From: Gnetum montanum
Lineage: Eukaryota; Streptophyta; Gnetopsida; Gnetales; Gnetaceae
Length of the DNA stretch: 64,000 nt
Assembly: GCA_015680685.1 (NCBI GenBank)
Contig: MNCI01028301.1
Coordinates: 428,164 to 492,163, forward strand
Direction: 5' to 3'
Position 1 is the first letter of the stretch, and each line of letters opens with the position of its first letter. This document shows, in pieces, positions 34,860 through 45,000 of the stretch. The notes beneath the pieces were generated by a model. The model was not told the origin of the DNA and did not search any database. It saw only the letters and a list, made by a program, of their open reading frames with translations. The position numbers and the translations under genes are program-made.

Positions 34860-35770
34860 AACCAACCATTAAGGAGAAAATGATGTAGGTTCTTGAAGAA
34901 AATTTAGATAGTTTTGCTTAGTCATATGATAATTTGAGAACTTTTGATCTCAATGTTATGAATCATAAAATTCCTTTAGTAAAGGATTATAAGATAATTA
35001 AATAGAAGTTAAGAATAACTTGATTTTTGAACCAATCATGCAAGCTACGATAAAAACTTATTAGGCATTGGTATATATATCCAATTAGATAGTCAACCTA
35101 GATAGCCAATTTAGTTCTAGTTAGGAAAAAGAATGGAGATATAAGACTATGTGTTGGTTTTAGGAACTTGAATAAATATTCAATTAAGAATAGGTAACCA
35201 AACTTAATAATTAATGAAATACTAATAAAAGTATCAGGATGTCACTTATACTCCTTCCTAGGTGGATTTTCAAGTTATAATCAAATAATAGGAGACAAGA
35301 ATGAAAGATAAAAAATGACATTCATCACTAAATGAGGAATATTTGCATACAAAAGAATGCCCTTTGGCTTATCAAATGTAAGGGTTACTTTTTAGTAGGT
35401 CATGGATATAGCTTTTAAAGGACTCATTGGAAAAATTGTCAGCATTTATTTAAATGATATTATAGTTTATTCAAAGCATGAGTCAAATCATGTATTTCAC
35501 TTGCAACAAATATTTAGTAGATGTAAGGAATTTGGTATTTGTTTAAATCCAAAAAATGTGTTTTTAAAGTGAAATCAAGTAGGTTACTTAGGCATATAAT
35601 TTGTCGAAAAGGAATACCTATTAATCAAGCTAGAATAGAAGATATTCAAGGTATAGAACATCCTATAAATAAGAAGGCATTGAGGTCCCCATATTTGGTG
35701 AAATTAAAATTAAGAGAATATTTTTGGTTAAATGCCTTTTTTTTCAATAGATTCACTAGCTATAGTATTG
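34860..35770 (+). pseudogene. Element F reverse transcriptase (decayed)
   Basis: RT motifs in order are VRKKNGDIRLCVGFRNLNK (about 35120-35180), FLGGFSSYNQI (about 35260-35290), KRMPFGLSNV (about 35353-35382) and IYLNDIIVYSK (35444-35476). The catalytic box is LND at 35450-35458 where YLDD is expected, so the first Asp is changed to Asn. A leader segment around 34900 (LEENLDSFA.SYDNLRTFD) corresponds to the usual 'DVFAWSYDDL' region before RT. Several stops are present. Confidence 0.85.
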
Positions 35771-36010
35771 ACATATAAATATGGAATAAAAGAAAATTCA
35801 ATTAATTTTTTTTGTTGCCAATTAAAATGAGATGAAAGAAGTTACTCTGAGTTAGAAAAATAAGCATTTGCTATGATTAAAGCCTTGGAATATTTTAAGC
35901 ATTATTTGAAAAACACTATAGTTTATATTATGATCATAGAGCTAGCCATAAGATAGTTCTTACCATAAAATGAAATTGAACTCAAAAGAGATAATTGGAT
36001 AACCAAGCTT
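35770..36010 (+). pseudogene. Element F RNase H (gypsy type), partial
   Basis: A SYSELEK segment followed by AFAMIKALEYFKHYLKNT (about 35850-35915) corresponds to the YS..EKE.LA...A...FRHYL motif of the RNase H that follows RT. The beginning of the domain is damaged and the connection from RT to RNase H looks shortened. Confidence 0.65.
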
Positions 36011-36269
36011 TAATTATTTAGGTTTACTCTGGAAACATGTAAGACAATTAAGAATAAGGTATTTTCTAGAATTATGGCAAAAGAATTTGGATAAGAAGTT
36101 CTTGCTCTTTCTAAAATTACAAATTGGTATAATGACATAGTAAGGTTTCTTATTAGCTGAGAAATTCCTAAGAATCTATCAAAAAGTAGAGAAAGATCTT
36201 TCATAACCATGACCAAGAAATACATTTACACTTAGGAAATTATATATAGAAAAGACTTCAAAGGTATCT

Positions 36270-37345
36270 TACTAGAATGTACATCAAATCAAAAGATTGA
36301 AGAAATTCTAAAGCAGTTTCATAATCATGAGGGATTTTAGTACAAATCTCCTAGGAGCACTACGCAACATATATTAAGATATGGATTCTACTGGCCGACT
36401 ATGTTTAAAGGTCTGTGAGATAAAATTTTGACTTACCATAAGTGTCAAATTCATAGAAAAAAGCTAAAAAGGACTAATGCTCTACTAAAACTAGAAATAA
36501 TAGATAGACCTTTCCAAAATTGGGAAGTTGATTTTCTAGGAGCTATTGCTCCATCTAAGGTAGGAAATACATTTATTTTAACAACTATCCACTATTTTAC
36601 AAAGTAATTAGAAGCTAAAGAACTAAGAAGAAGTAAATCCTATGATGTGATTAAGTATATTGAGAAATACATCATAAATCAATTTAGGATGCAAGAATCT
36701 TTGGTTATTAATAATGGCACAGGCTTTGAGTTAGCCGAGTTTATAACATGAGCTTTAGAAAAATTAATCTTGCTATATTCACTCTCAAATTATTACCTAC
36801 AAGGAAATGACATAGTAGAGTCCACAAATAAGAATCTAATTTCTTATATTAAGCATTACATGGATAATAATCTAGGAAAATGACATGAACTATTGCAAGG
36901 AGCTTTATGGACTAATAGGATTAGGATAAATAAATCTATAGGGACCTCTTCATTCAGCCTAGTTTATGGGTTTAATGCTTGCATAACTAATATGATTATG
37001 TCTTCACTAGTAGAATTTATGGAAAATTATAAGTTATGATCACACTAGGAATGTGCTGCAAAATTGAGAAGGCTTGAGACAAGCTCTTACAGAATGCAAC
37101 ATTAATGAAGAGATGGTTTGATCACTGAGTAGGATAGAATGCATTTAGGGAAGGAGATTTAGTATTATCATGGAGAATTAATAGAAAAGCTAAAGCTAAA
37201 AAATTATCAATTAGATGGATTGGGACATTAATAATCAAGCAACAGGTAACCAAGTATACTTTCAAGCTTACTTCATTACATGGATAGATGTTAAGCTTTC
37301 TATTTAATGCTCTTCATCTGAAGCATTACTTAGGACAACCACCCA
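36270..37345 (+). pseudogene. Element F integrase (decayed)
   Basis: The zinc-binding part is recognisable from FHNHEGF (about 36315) and a C..C pair that is partly lost near 36435-36455 (HKCQIH). The core has WEVDFLGAI (first Asp at 36530-36532), LVINNGTGF (the second Asp position is Asn, about 36700) and GNDIVEST with the Glu (about 36807-36830). The C-terminal module includes GDLVLSWRIN and RWIGTLIIKQ..KYTFKL (about 37150-37270). The presence of integrase shows that this is a retrotransposon and not an integrated pararetrovirus. Confidence 0.85.
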
Positions 37346-37956
37346 CTTTATACAGCTTAATAATGACTTACCAAATTTATAAATATGGATTTAGGATTTC
37401 ATAACTAATTTTCTTAGGAATATTTAGATAGTAGAAGTTGATCTATAAAATTCATAAGCCTATCATTTTGTCAACTATCATGGTTAAGAGATTAAGTCTA
37501 GTGGTAAGAAGAGGAGTGTTTGAAAATTCAAAGAAGGTTAAGATGAAAGAGAGGCCTTTTATCACATATCTAGATGTTGTCTTAAGCATGTACAAAGGAT
37601 ATATTATAGATTTATTAGTTATGGAGCATCTTATAATTGTTCATTTATGACCTGGCTCTTTGATAAGTTTTCCATGCTTACAAATGGAAAATCCATCCAT
37701 GTTAGAGAATGGATTGAGATTTTAGAATGCTAAGACCTTTCATTAAAGGAAATATTTAATGAGGAGAGTCCAATTAAGAATTTTAATTATAAAGATGTTT
37801 TAGTTAATCAACACAAGAATGACATTGAAGGAAGGCATAGAAACTTGAAAAAGAACATGAAGAAGAAGAAGAACCTAAGGAAGATGAAAGCTTAGAGGAC
37901 CCCAATAAAGGATGAGAGAGGATCCCAATAAAGGATGAGAGAAAAGTAATGAGGTG
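37346..37956 (+). other. Element F region after integrase, left of element E
   Basis: A Lys-rich open segment (37438-37647) and an acidic/basic stretch near 37800-37895 may be the remains of a further C-terminal protein segment, but I do not recognise it. A 23-bp unit (AGGA.CCCAATAAAGGATGAG) is repeated in tandem at about 37897-37943. The last five bases (37952-37956, AGGTG) are the target-site copy of element E. Confidence 0.5.
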
Positions 37957-38878
37957 TGATGAGTCATGTTTACTTGGCTACATTAATGAGGCCTCGTCGA
38001 TTAGGCCTTGTCGATGAGGCCTAGTCAATGCATCTTATCATGCATCAATGAGGCCTTGTTGACGTAGTGTTGTTTTTTAGCTATAAATATGCACTTGTAG
38101 CTACATTTATGGAAATTAGAGATTTTAGTTGCAATAAAGCTCTTAACGTTTTTCCATTTGAAATTTAGAATTTTTCCCCGAGTACCCATAGTAGGAGTCA
38201 TTGAGTGTATAGATCTTTATTTGAGTAGTGTTGTACCTAAGCACAACAATGTGTGCAACAATAAAGATGAGCTTTCTGATAAACCTTGTAGAACTTTGGA
38301 TAGATTAGCTATTTCAATTATCCATTCAATATTTTTAATAATTTATTAAATATTTTCCATTATTTATTAAATATTTTCTAGTTATTACATTAATAACGCA
38401 ATTAAGTCAGATAGATTACACACATAAGTATGACTACTTTCAGCGTATCACGTATTTGCTTGGTAATCTTAGTAGTGTTATTACTTGGTACACCCAATAG
38501 CATAGTGCTTGGTTACTTAGCAATGGATACATGAGTTCAAGACATGTATGAAAATTGGGATTGGATGTTTATGTTAGGAATAGTTAAGTGCTAGTTAATT
38601 AGTTAATTTAGATTAGTTAATCAAATTCCTTTTATCTACATTTAAAGCACCAAACTATAAAACAAAAAATGATAAAAGGTGGATGCCTCAATTACACTTA
38701 ACTAGACTAATGAATGTCACAAGTGTAATTGGAAAGACAAAGATTGATCTTAAGGAAAATTCACTTCCTAAAGAACTAGTACATCAAAAATGATAAAGTC
38801 TATAGAATTCGACTGAATCACTCATGAATGCTTTGTGATTCATATGGTTAGACGTAGGGGTACCTTCACTGCTCATCA
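37957..38878 (+). repeat. Element E 5' LTR
   Basis: The LTR starts TGATGAGTCATG and ends GCTCATCA. Upstream of the TATA box (CTATAAATAT, 38081-38090) it carries repeated GAGGCCTCGTCGA-type motifs (37985-38068). CAATAAAGATGAGC at about 38258 is the likely poly(A) signal region and is conserved in the 3' LTR. Confidence 0.92.
37985..38090 (+). promoter_or_regulatory. Element E LTR promoter: AGGCCTCGTCGA repeats plus TATA box
   Basis: Four copies of a motif like GAGGCCTCGTCGAT, in forms such as TAGGCCTTGTCGATGA and GAGGCCTTGTTGACG, are followed by GTAGTGTTG and CTATAAATAT. The same repeat family followed by a TATA box occurs inside the element at 46683-46769. The motif is CpG-rich against an AT-rich background. 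Confidence 0.6.
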
Positions 38879-38879
38879 T

Positions 38880-38898
38880 TGGCACTATTGCTAGGGAC
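38880..38898 (+). other. Primer binding site of element E
   Basis: TGGCACTATTGCTAGGGAC starts two bases after the LTR and resembles the complement of the plant tRNA-Asp 3' end, the primer used by Athila elements. Confidence 0.75.
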
Positions 38899-39034
38899 TT
38901 TATTTGTGGAACATGAGTTATTTAGGTTTAAGTAAATATCATTAATATCATTGTATGAACCTCAAGGTCAATATCATTCCCACTATACATAGAATTGTAA
39001 AAGCACATTGATAATTTCATTTTTTTTTTGAAAA

Positions 39035-41470
39035 ATGTCTTCTTATTTTTGCAAGTATGAAGATACCAAACCATTGGTCCCACAAGAGTGCAAGGTGGTA
39101 TATAATCATTTAGATGAGTTTATGCCAAATTTCACCTTCATCCTACATTAGGATGAATAGCTATGATGGTGTGACATGAAGGGCAACATCATCTTACCCC
39201 CAATAGATCTATGCCTAGAATGCTATTTAAAACCCTTAAGAAGTTGGGCATAGTAGATCTTCATGAAGAATACATCATGGATAGTTATGACACTTGAAAC
39301 TAATATCCTACTGAAACATAACACAAAAAAGATAAATGTTAGGAGAAGCTCCATGATGCTATGAAGGAGAAACATTTCACTAACACCTTATTCCTACTAG
39401 ATCAAGAGGACAATGAGGATCCTCCCTTTGAAGGTTCTCAACATGAAGATTATCCACCCCTTGATATTGGTGATGAGGGTGTAAACTTGAACTTGCAATA
39501 AATTAGGTTAACAAAAAAGTGATAGCCAAGGTAGGAACTTGGGCAAGCACCACAATAGAAAGGGATCTAAGGATGGTGATCATGATAAGTGTAAGGATGG
39601 TGATTGTAAGAGTGTAATAAGTGTAAGAGTGGCTATAGATGGCTCTCTTCATCCAAATATTGAACATTCCTCTTCATTTGATGGTTCTAATGGAAGCCAC
39701 CATCGAAAAAATCATGATGAAGGTAATCAATGAGATAACAATGATCATGAAGGCCACCATAACTAAAGGGATGTTTAAAACCATCATTGGTGTCATCAAT
39801 GAAATGATGATGATTAACCTCTGTTAGAGACTCAAAGTATGATCAACATTGCAGAGGCAGTAAAAATTCCAACTAGACATATAAAAGATAGTCAGATCAA
39901 GTACTTAGACATGAACAATATCCCAATGTTTGAGGGGGGATACAATTCTGATTCGCAGACATATGTACAAGCTTTTCATGATGCATGCACCTTACAAAAC
40001 ATAGAAAATAAGTGGTAGAAACTCAAGCTTTTCCCAAGGGTAGTCATCAAAGAAGTTGATAGTTGGTACTAGTCCTTAGAGTTAGAATCTATCCATAGAT
40101 GGAGTACCATGTTAGAGCTATTTAATGACAAATATAAGACATACTCTAGAGTGTCTTTGAGAAGGAAAATCCAAGGTTGGAAACAAGGAGCACATGAACC
40201 CTTGGATGTCATCATGGGTAGATACTATTCACTCTTACACCAATGCCCTAGCCATGATTATTTTTAGAGGGAACAACTTCACCACATCATAGATGGGCTC
40301 AAAGAAAAAACAAGAAGAACCCTTAGGGTGTATGCCTAAGGAAGGTTGTCTAAACTAAGAGGTCATTAGATCCAAAGGCTAATAAAGCAGGTAGTAAAAG
40401 AAGAAGATGAGCTACGATAAAGGAAAAGTGTTGAAGAGTATAATAGGGAACCTTCCATTAGAAAATGAGAGATTTGATTTTGTGATGAGGAGGAGTTACC
40501 ACTTGATGAACTGGTGAACAAGAAGATCTTGGCCATCCAAAAATCTATTTTCGACATTTTGGACAAGGTTGACAAGTTATGGGACTCTTTGGATGAAAAA
40601 TTTCAAACCACTATGAATATTGTTAAAGAATCAAAAGAGCAAAGAGGTAATCATAATCATAGGAGGTGAAAAGAAGTTGAACATGCCTACCAAATAGGTA
40701 AGGGCAAAGTTGTTATAGTAGAGGAAGTTGTGGAGTTTGACTTTGATGATGAAACTGAATGTGACATTTGTCAATACAAACATCTAAAGGGATGTTTTCC
40801 TATAGTGTCACACTTACAAGAGTCTAGAGTGTATGCATTGAGTCCTCACCGAGCACATAAGCAAGCTCCAAGACAATTGCCATACCCTCAAGGTAGTCCA
40901 AGGCAATTCCACCAACAACAACAAGCTTAATATCTAAGTGGAACTACTCCACAACCTTATGAACAATACCAATAGTGGTACTAATCACAATGATGGGGAA
41001 TGCCACCGCCAAGGTAGTAGTACCCTTATACGCAACCAGATCCATATGGGTACTATGTTCAGCAGCCTATCTCCCCTAGAAGTTTTGTAAGTCATGCATC
41101 ATTCTAGCATCACTATTACCCTCTAGAGTACCACCGAACACATTTACCATCTACTTGAGGGAAAAACCCATATTTATATCCATACCATCCTCCACATCGC
41201 TTTGTACATACACCTCCACCTTCAAACTAGTTACCTCCTACTCCATCCATGCAGGGTGAGGAGATTCCTTCATAGCTACAACAATGAAATGATATGAGAG
41301 TTGTACACTCACAATTGATTTTTTAGCTAAGTGTTCTAGACAATCAATCTAGGAAATGACCTTTCTTTTGGCCTAGCATTCCTCTTTAGCCCTCACAATC
41401 TAGTCTAGTTGATCACCCTGCATCTCCAATACCCTCATCCTTTGTATCAAATACCTTCAAGTGCCCTTCA
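39035..41470 (+). pseudogene. Element E gag (decayed)
   Basis: The start at 39035 (MSSYFCKY) parallels MSSS in element B. A His/Asp/Lys-rich segment lies at 39540-39730. The retrotransposon gag domain is at about 39900-40340, with FEGGYNSDSQ, W..LKLFPR, LELFNDKYKTYSRVS, KIQGWKQGAHEPLD and LHHIIDGL. The nucleocapsid part has an acidic stretch and an unusual zinc knuckle, CDICQYKHLKGC (about 40759-40794), then PIVSHLQES. A Gln/Pro/Tyr-rich tail follows to about 41300. It corresponds to gag of B and G. Stops at many positions. Confidence 0.8.
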
Positions 41471-41479
41471 AACCAAGTG

Positions 41480-42050
41480 TTACCTAGGATCTACACTATA
41501 ATTCTAATTCATGCTATTTATGATTGAATAAAGGTTGGCAATCTTCCTACGAAAGGATTTGATCTAGGAAGTCCACTCATTTATCTATAGATCACTAGAC
41601 ATGAGCTATGCAAGGCTCTTCTTAACTCTGGTTCTGAAGCTAATCTCATCTCCCATGACATGTATAAGGCCTAGAACCTACCACCTCTTTAGAAGAGCAA
41701 CATTTATCTAGAATTAGTAGATTAGTTAATCACTATCCCTTTGGGATTAGTAGAGGACATTATGAACATAGTTTGTGGATGGTCCTATCTTGCTAATTTT
41801 CTGGTAATCAAGGTGAAAAACTATAAAAGTGACTTCCCCATCATTATGGGAAGAGCTTGGTTAAGCACGGTTGATACAAGAATGGGCATAAGGAACCTAT
41901 CTTTAGAAATATCCAATGAAAATGATCTAGTTAAGATTGAGAAGAAGTGTATTCCATGCATCACGTATAGTAATAACGGATGCAATTGTGTGCAAAAGTT
42001 TTGGTCAATCAAGAGTACATACATTAAAGCATGCAATCAGTGTGTGTAAG
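41480..42050 (+). pseudogene. Element E aspartic protease (catalytic Asp lost)
   Basis: The active-site box is LLNSGSEANLI (about 41623-41655), where the catalytic Asp of DSG is Asn. The following text matches element B: GLVEDIMNIV (41744 onward), an FLVIKVKNYKSDFPIIMGRA segment and the CITYSNNGCNC tail (about 41958-41992). The segment 41741-42047 is open. Loss of the Asp would abolish proteolysis in this copy. Confidence 0.85.
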
Positions 42051-42199
42051 ATATTAATATTCAAAGGTGTCTATACATAGTAGTCGCAAAACAAGAGGGC
42101 ACCTAGTGGCTGAAAGCTAACTCAAATAGTAGCACAATATTCATGGAGCCAATTGAGAGTTTAACTTGTGCATATTGAAGGCATGGACAAAATTGAACA

Positions 42200-43330
42200 A
42201 GTTCCTTTCCAACTCTCTAACGAAGATGATGATACCTATTGGGGAGAGTTGAGAATCCCTCATCACTTCAAGTAGAAGCCCTTATAACTAAAAAATTTAC
42301 TGGTTGGTATGGAGTATGCATTTTTAAATAATGGTAAATTGATCATAATTGATGCCAAACTTCTAAACAAAAGGAAAAGTTGTTGAAGGTAGTAAACAAA
42401 TGGTCAATAGCCTTTACTTGGTCATATCTTGAGCTAACAGGAATCGATCCAAGGATATGCCAACATTGCATTTACACTAACTTTATCATAAAGCCTAGAA
42501 GATAGCCATAGAGGAAGCTAAACCCCAAATTAACACAAATCATCAAAAAAGAAATAGAGCAACTACACAAGGTGGGGTTCATCTATCCCATTGTAGATAG
42601 TGAGTGTGTTAGCCCATTTGTAATTGTACTAAAGAAGGATGGAAAATGTTGAGTTTGCATCAAATTTAGGCTATTGAATATGGCAACATTTAAAGATCAT
42701 TTCCCTTTGATATTTGTGGATCAAGTGTTAGACACCATATTTGGGCATTGTTATTATAGCTTCTTGGACAGTTATAGTGGCTATAACTAAATCCAAATTG
42801 CACCCAAAGATCAGGTCAAGACAACATTCACAAGTCCTAGGGGAGTTTTGCAGATTGTAAGATGCCATTTGCTTTGTGCACTACCCCTATAACATTTCAA
42901 AACTTGGTCCTTAGTATCTTTTAATAGCAGATTGGTAGTGATGCTAAAGTCTTCATGGATGACTTTTCCACCTATGGAGCTACCTTTGAGCAAGTAATGA
43001 AAAGATGTGTATAGAAAAACTTGTAGCTTAACTGGCAAAAGAGCCATCTACTGGTCCAAGAAGGCATTATGCTAAGGCACCGAATTNATTTTTGGTAGAG
43101 CTTACAAAGAAAGATGCACCTTTCATCTGGACCAAGGAATGTGAACATGCATTCCAATAGTTAAAGGAGGAACTCATAGAAACACNACATTTCATAGGGA
43201 ATTTCTCTAAGATCATAAAATTTTTGGTAGAGCTTACAAAGAAAGATGCACCTTTCATCTGAAGTAAGGAATGTGAACATGCATTCCAAAAATTAAAGGA
43301 TAAACTCATAGAAACACCAATCCTATGAGC
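42200..43330 (+). pseudogene. Element E reverse transcriptase (decayed, partly chimeric)
   Basis: Motifs include a GFIYPIVDSE segment (about 42575), VLKKDGK.RVCIKFR (about 42628-42670), HFPLIFVDQVLD (about 42700), SGYN (TAA for Gln follows), and the catalytic FMDDFSTYG (about 42952-42978). NL*LNWQKSHLLVQEG (43018-43062) retains the TGG codon that is TAG in A and B. From 43087 the text jumps to a connection segment (FLVELTKKDAPF.W) that appears twice (43088-43185 and 43218-43317), bounded by single Ns. The two are similar but not identical, so another repeat copy may have been merged in. Confidence 0.8.
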
Positions 43331-43339
43331 ACCAAATTG

Positions 43340-43715
43340 TCCAAACCTTTCCATATCATGATAAATTCATCTAACTATGCTTTGGAAGTAGTGCTAATGT
43401 AGATGGATGATAAGAAATGTCCATACTATATACACTATGCGAGTTGAAGCATTGTGGGACCATAGTTAAATTACACCACCATGGAGAAAGAACTAATGAT
43501 AGTGGTGTATGGGCTAGAAATGTTTAGGAACTATGTGCTTAGTTACAAAGTATTTGTGCATATGGATAACAATGTAATTTTCTTCCTCATGAACAAGCCA
43601 ACGGTGAGGCCTTGTGTCATACGGTGGCTCGTGACCTTGCAGAAATTTGACCTCACTATGGTAGATCGAAAAGGGATCAAGATTATGGTCGCTAATCACC
43701 TATCTTGATTAAGAT
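43340..43715 (+). pseudogene. Element E RNase H
   Basis: The domain follows RT and shows NSSNYALEVV (43363 onward; Asp replaced by Asn at the DAS position), YYIHYAS.SI, LNYTTMEKELMIVVYGLEMF (about 43465-43526), YKVFVHMDNN (His-Asp pair as in DH.S) and VANHLS at the end (about 43690-43706). The segment 43481-43705 is open. Confidence 0.85.
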
Positions 43716-43779
43716 GGGATAATAAAGAGGAGGAGAGCCCACTCTCTGATTAGTTTCTAGATAAACTCCTCTTTACAAG

Positions 43780-45000
43780 AGCAATAAGTGAACAAATGCC
43801 TACAAAAGTGATATGGTATAATGGCATCCTCACATATTTTCTCACTTAAGAGATGCCACAGGACTTGGATTTTAGGAAGAAGTGAAAATTTCTTCATCAA
43901 GTCAAATAATTCATGGAAATTAATGAACACCTCTACAAGGTTTGTGTCAATGGCCTAATTTGTTGGTGTGTCCTTGATGAAGATGAATTGCATGTTCTCT
44001 AGGGTGTTCACGAAGGGCCTTATAGAGGCCACTATGTAAGGAGACACATAGCCATAAAAATCCTGATGGTAGGATACTATTGGCATATAATCTTTAGGAT
44101 GCCCACTAATCTGTCAAGTCTTGTGAACGTTGTCAATGAGATGGGGGGATGATCGCTTGCATGGAAGGTCCTCAATAGTGGATTCAACCACTAGAACCTT
44201 TCAACATATGGGGCATTGACTTCATGGTTTCCATCACACCCATGTCCAATGGAAAGGTGTATATTATAGTAGCAATTGACTACTGCATGAAATGGGTAGA
44301 AGTAGCAACTGTTATTGATTGTACATCATCCATTGCTGCCAAATTTGTAGAAAAAAATATCATGAATAGGTTTGGGGTGATATGTTCACTAATTTCTAAT
44401 AATGGAACTCATTTCATAGGTGNTCACCCCAAACCTATTCATGATATTTTTTTCTACAAATTTGGCAGCNNNNNNNNNNNNNNNNNNNNNNNNNNNNNNN
44501 NNNNNNNNNNNNNNNNNNNNNNNNNNNNNNNNNNNNNNNNNNNNNNNNNNNNNNNNNNNNNNNNNNNNNNNNNNNNNNNNNNNNNNNNNNNNNNNNNNNN
44601 NNNNNNNNNNNNNNNNNNNNNNNNNNNNNNNNNNNNNNNNNNNNNNNNNNNNNNNNNNNNNNNNNNNNNNNNNNNNNNNNNNNNNNNNNNNNNNNNNNNN
44701 NNNNNNNNNNNNNNNNNNNNNNNNNNNNNNNNNNNNNNNNNNNNNNNNNNNNNNNNGGAGAGTAAAAATTCAACCAAGAGATAAGGTTCTCTATTGGAAC
44801 CCCANGAGTAAAAATTCAACCAAGAGATAAGGTTCTCTATTGGAACCCCACACATGTACCCCAAAAAGAAAAATTCCAAACATTGTGGGAGGGACCTTAT
44901 ATAATTGATCAAACCTTTCCCTCTGGGGCCATGATAATCTACAAACTTGAATGCCCAAAAAAAGCAGTTGGTCAACATCCAACAAGTAAAGCCTTTCCTT
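43780..45000 (+). pseudogene. Element E integrase, interrupted by an assembly gap
   Basis: The N-terminal zinc-binding part begins near 43850 (MPQDLD..KK, HEGPYRGHYV at about 44010; C..C near 44120-44135). The core shows the FN-IWGID-FMV segment (about 44200-44232), DYCMKWVEVATVIDCTSS (44278-44331) and FGVICSLISNNGTHFIG (about 44371-44421). The middle is replaced by Ns at 44470-44756. The C-terminal part resumes with VKIQPRDKVLYWNP-like text and runs to about 45000 (LVNIQQVKPF). The bases 44424-44469 are an exact inverted copy of 44335-44380. Confidence 0.8.
44470..44756. other. Assembly gap of 287 N
   Basis: This is a run of undetermined bases inside the element E integrase. It is flanked by an inverted exact copy (44335-44380 / 44424-44469) on the left and by an exact direct duplication across a single N (44805) on the right, so the local assembly is unreliable. 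Confidence 0.95.

Noticed and set aside
32034-37345. Integrated pararetrovirus (caulimovirid) as the source of F's RT
   Set aside because: Integrase, LTRs with target copies and a primer site next to the LTR show a Ty3/gypsy retrotransposon; no movement or coat protein motif is seen.
44224-44978. Long open stretches on both strands through 44224-44978
   Set aside because: They are held open by the 287-N gap and by duplicated edges; only the integrase reading on the plus strand is supported.
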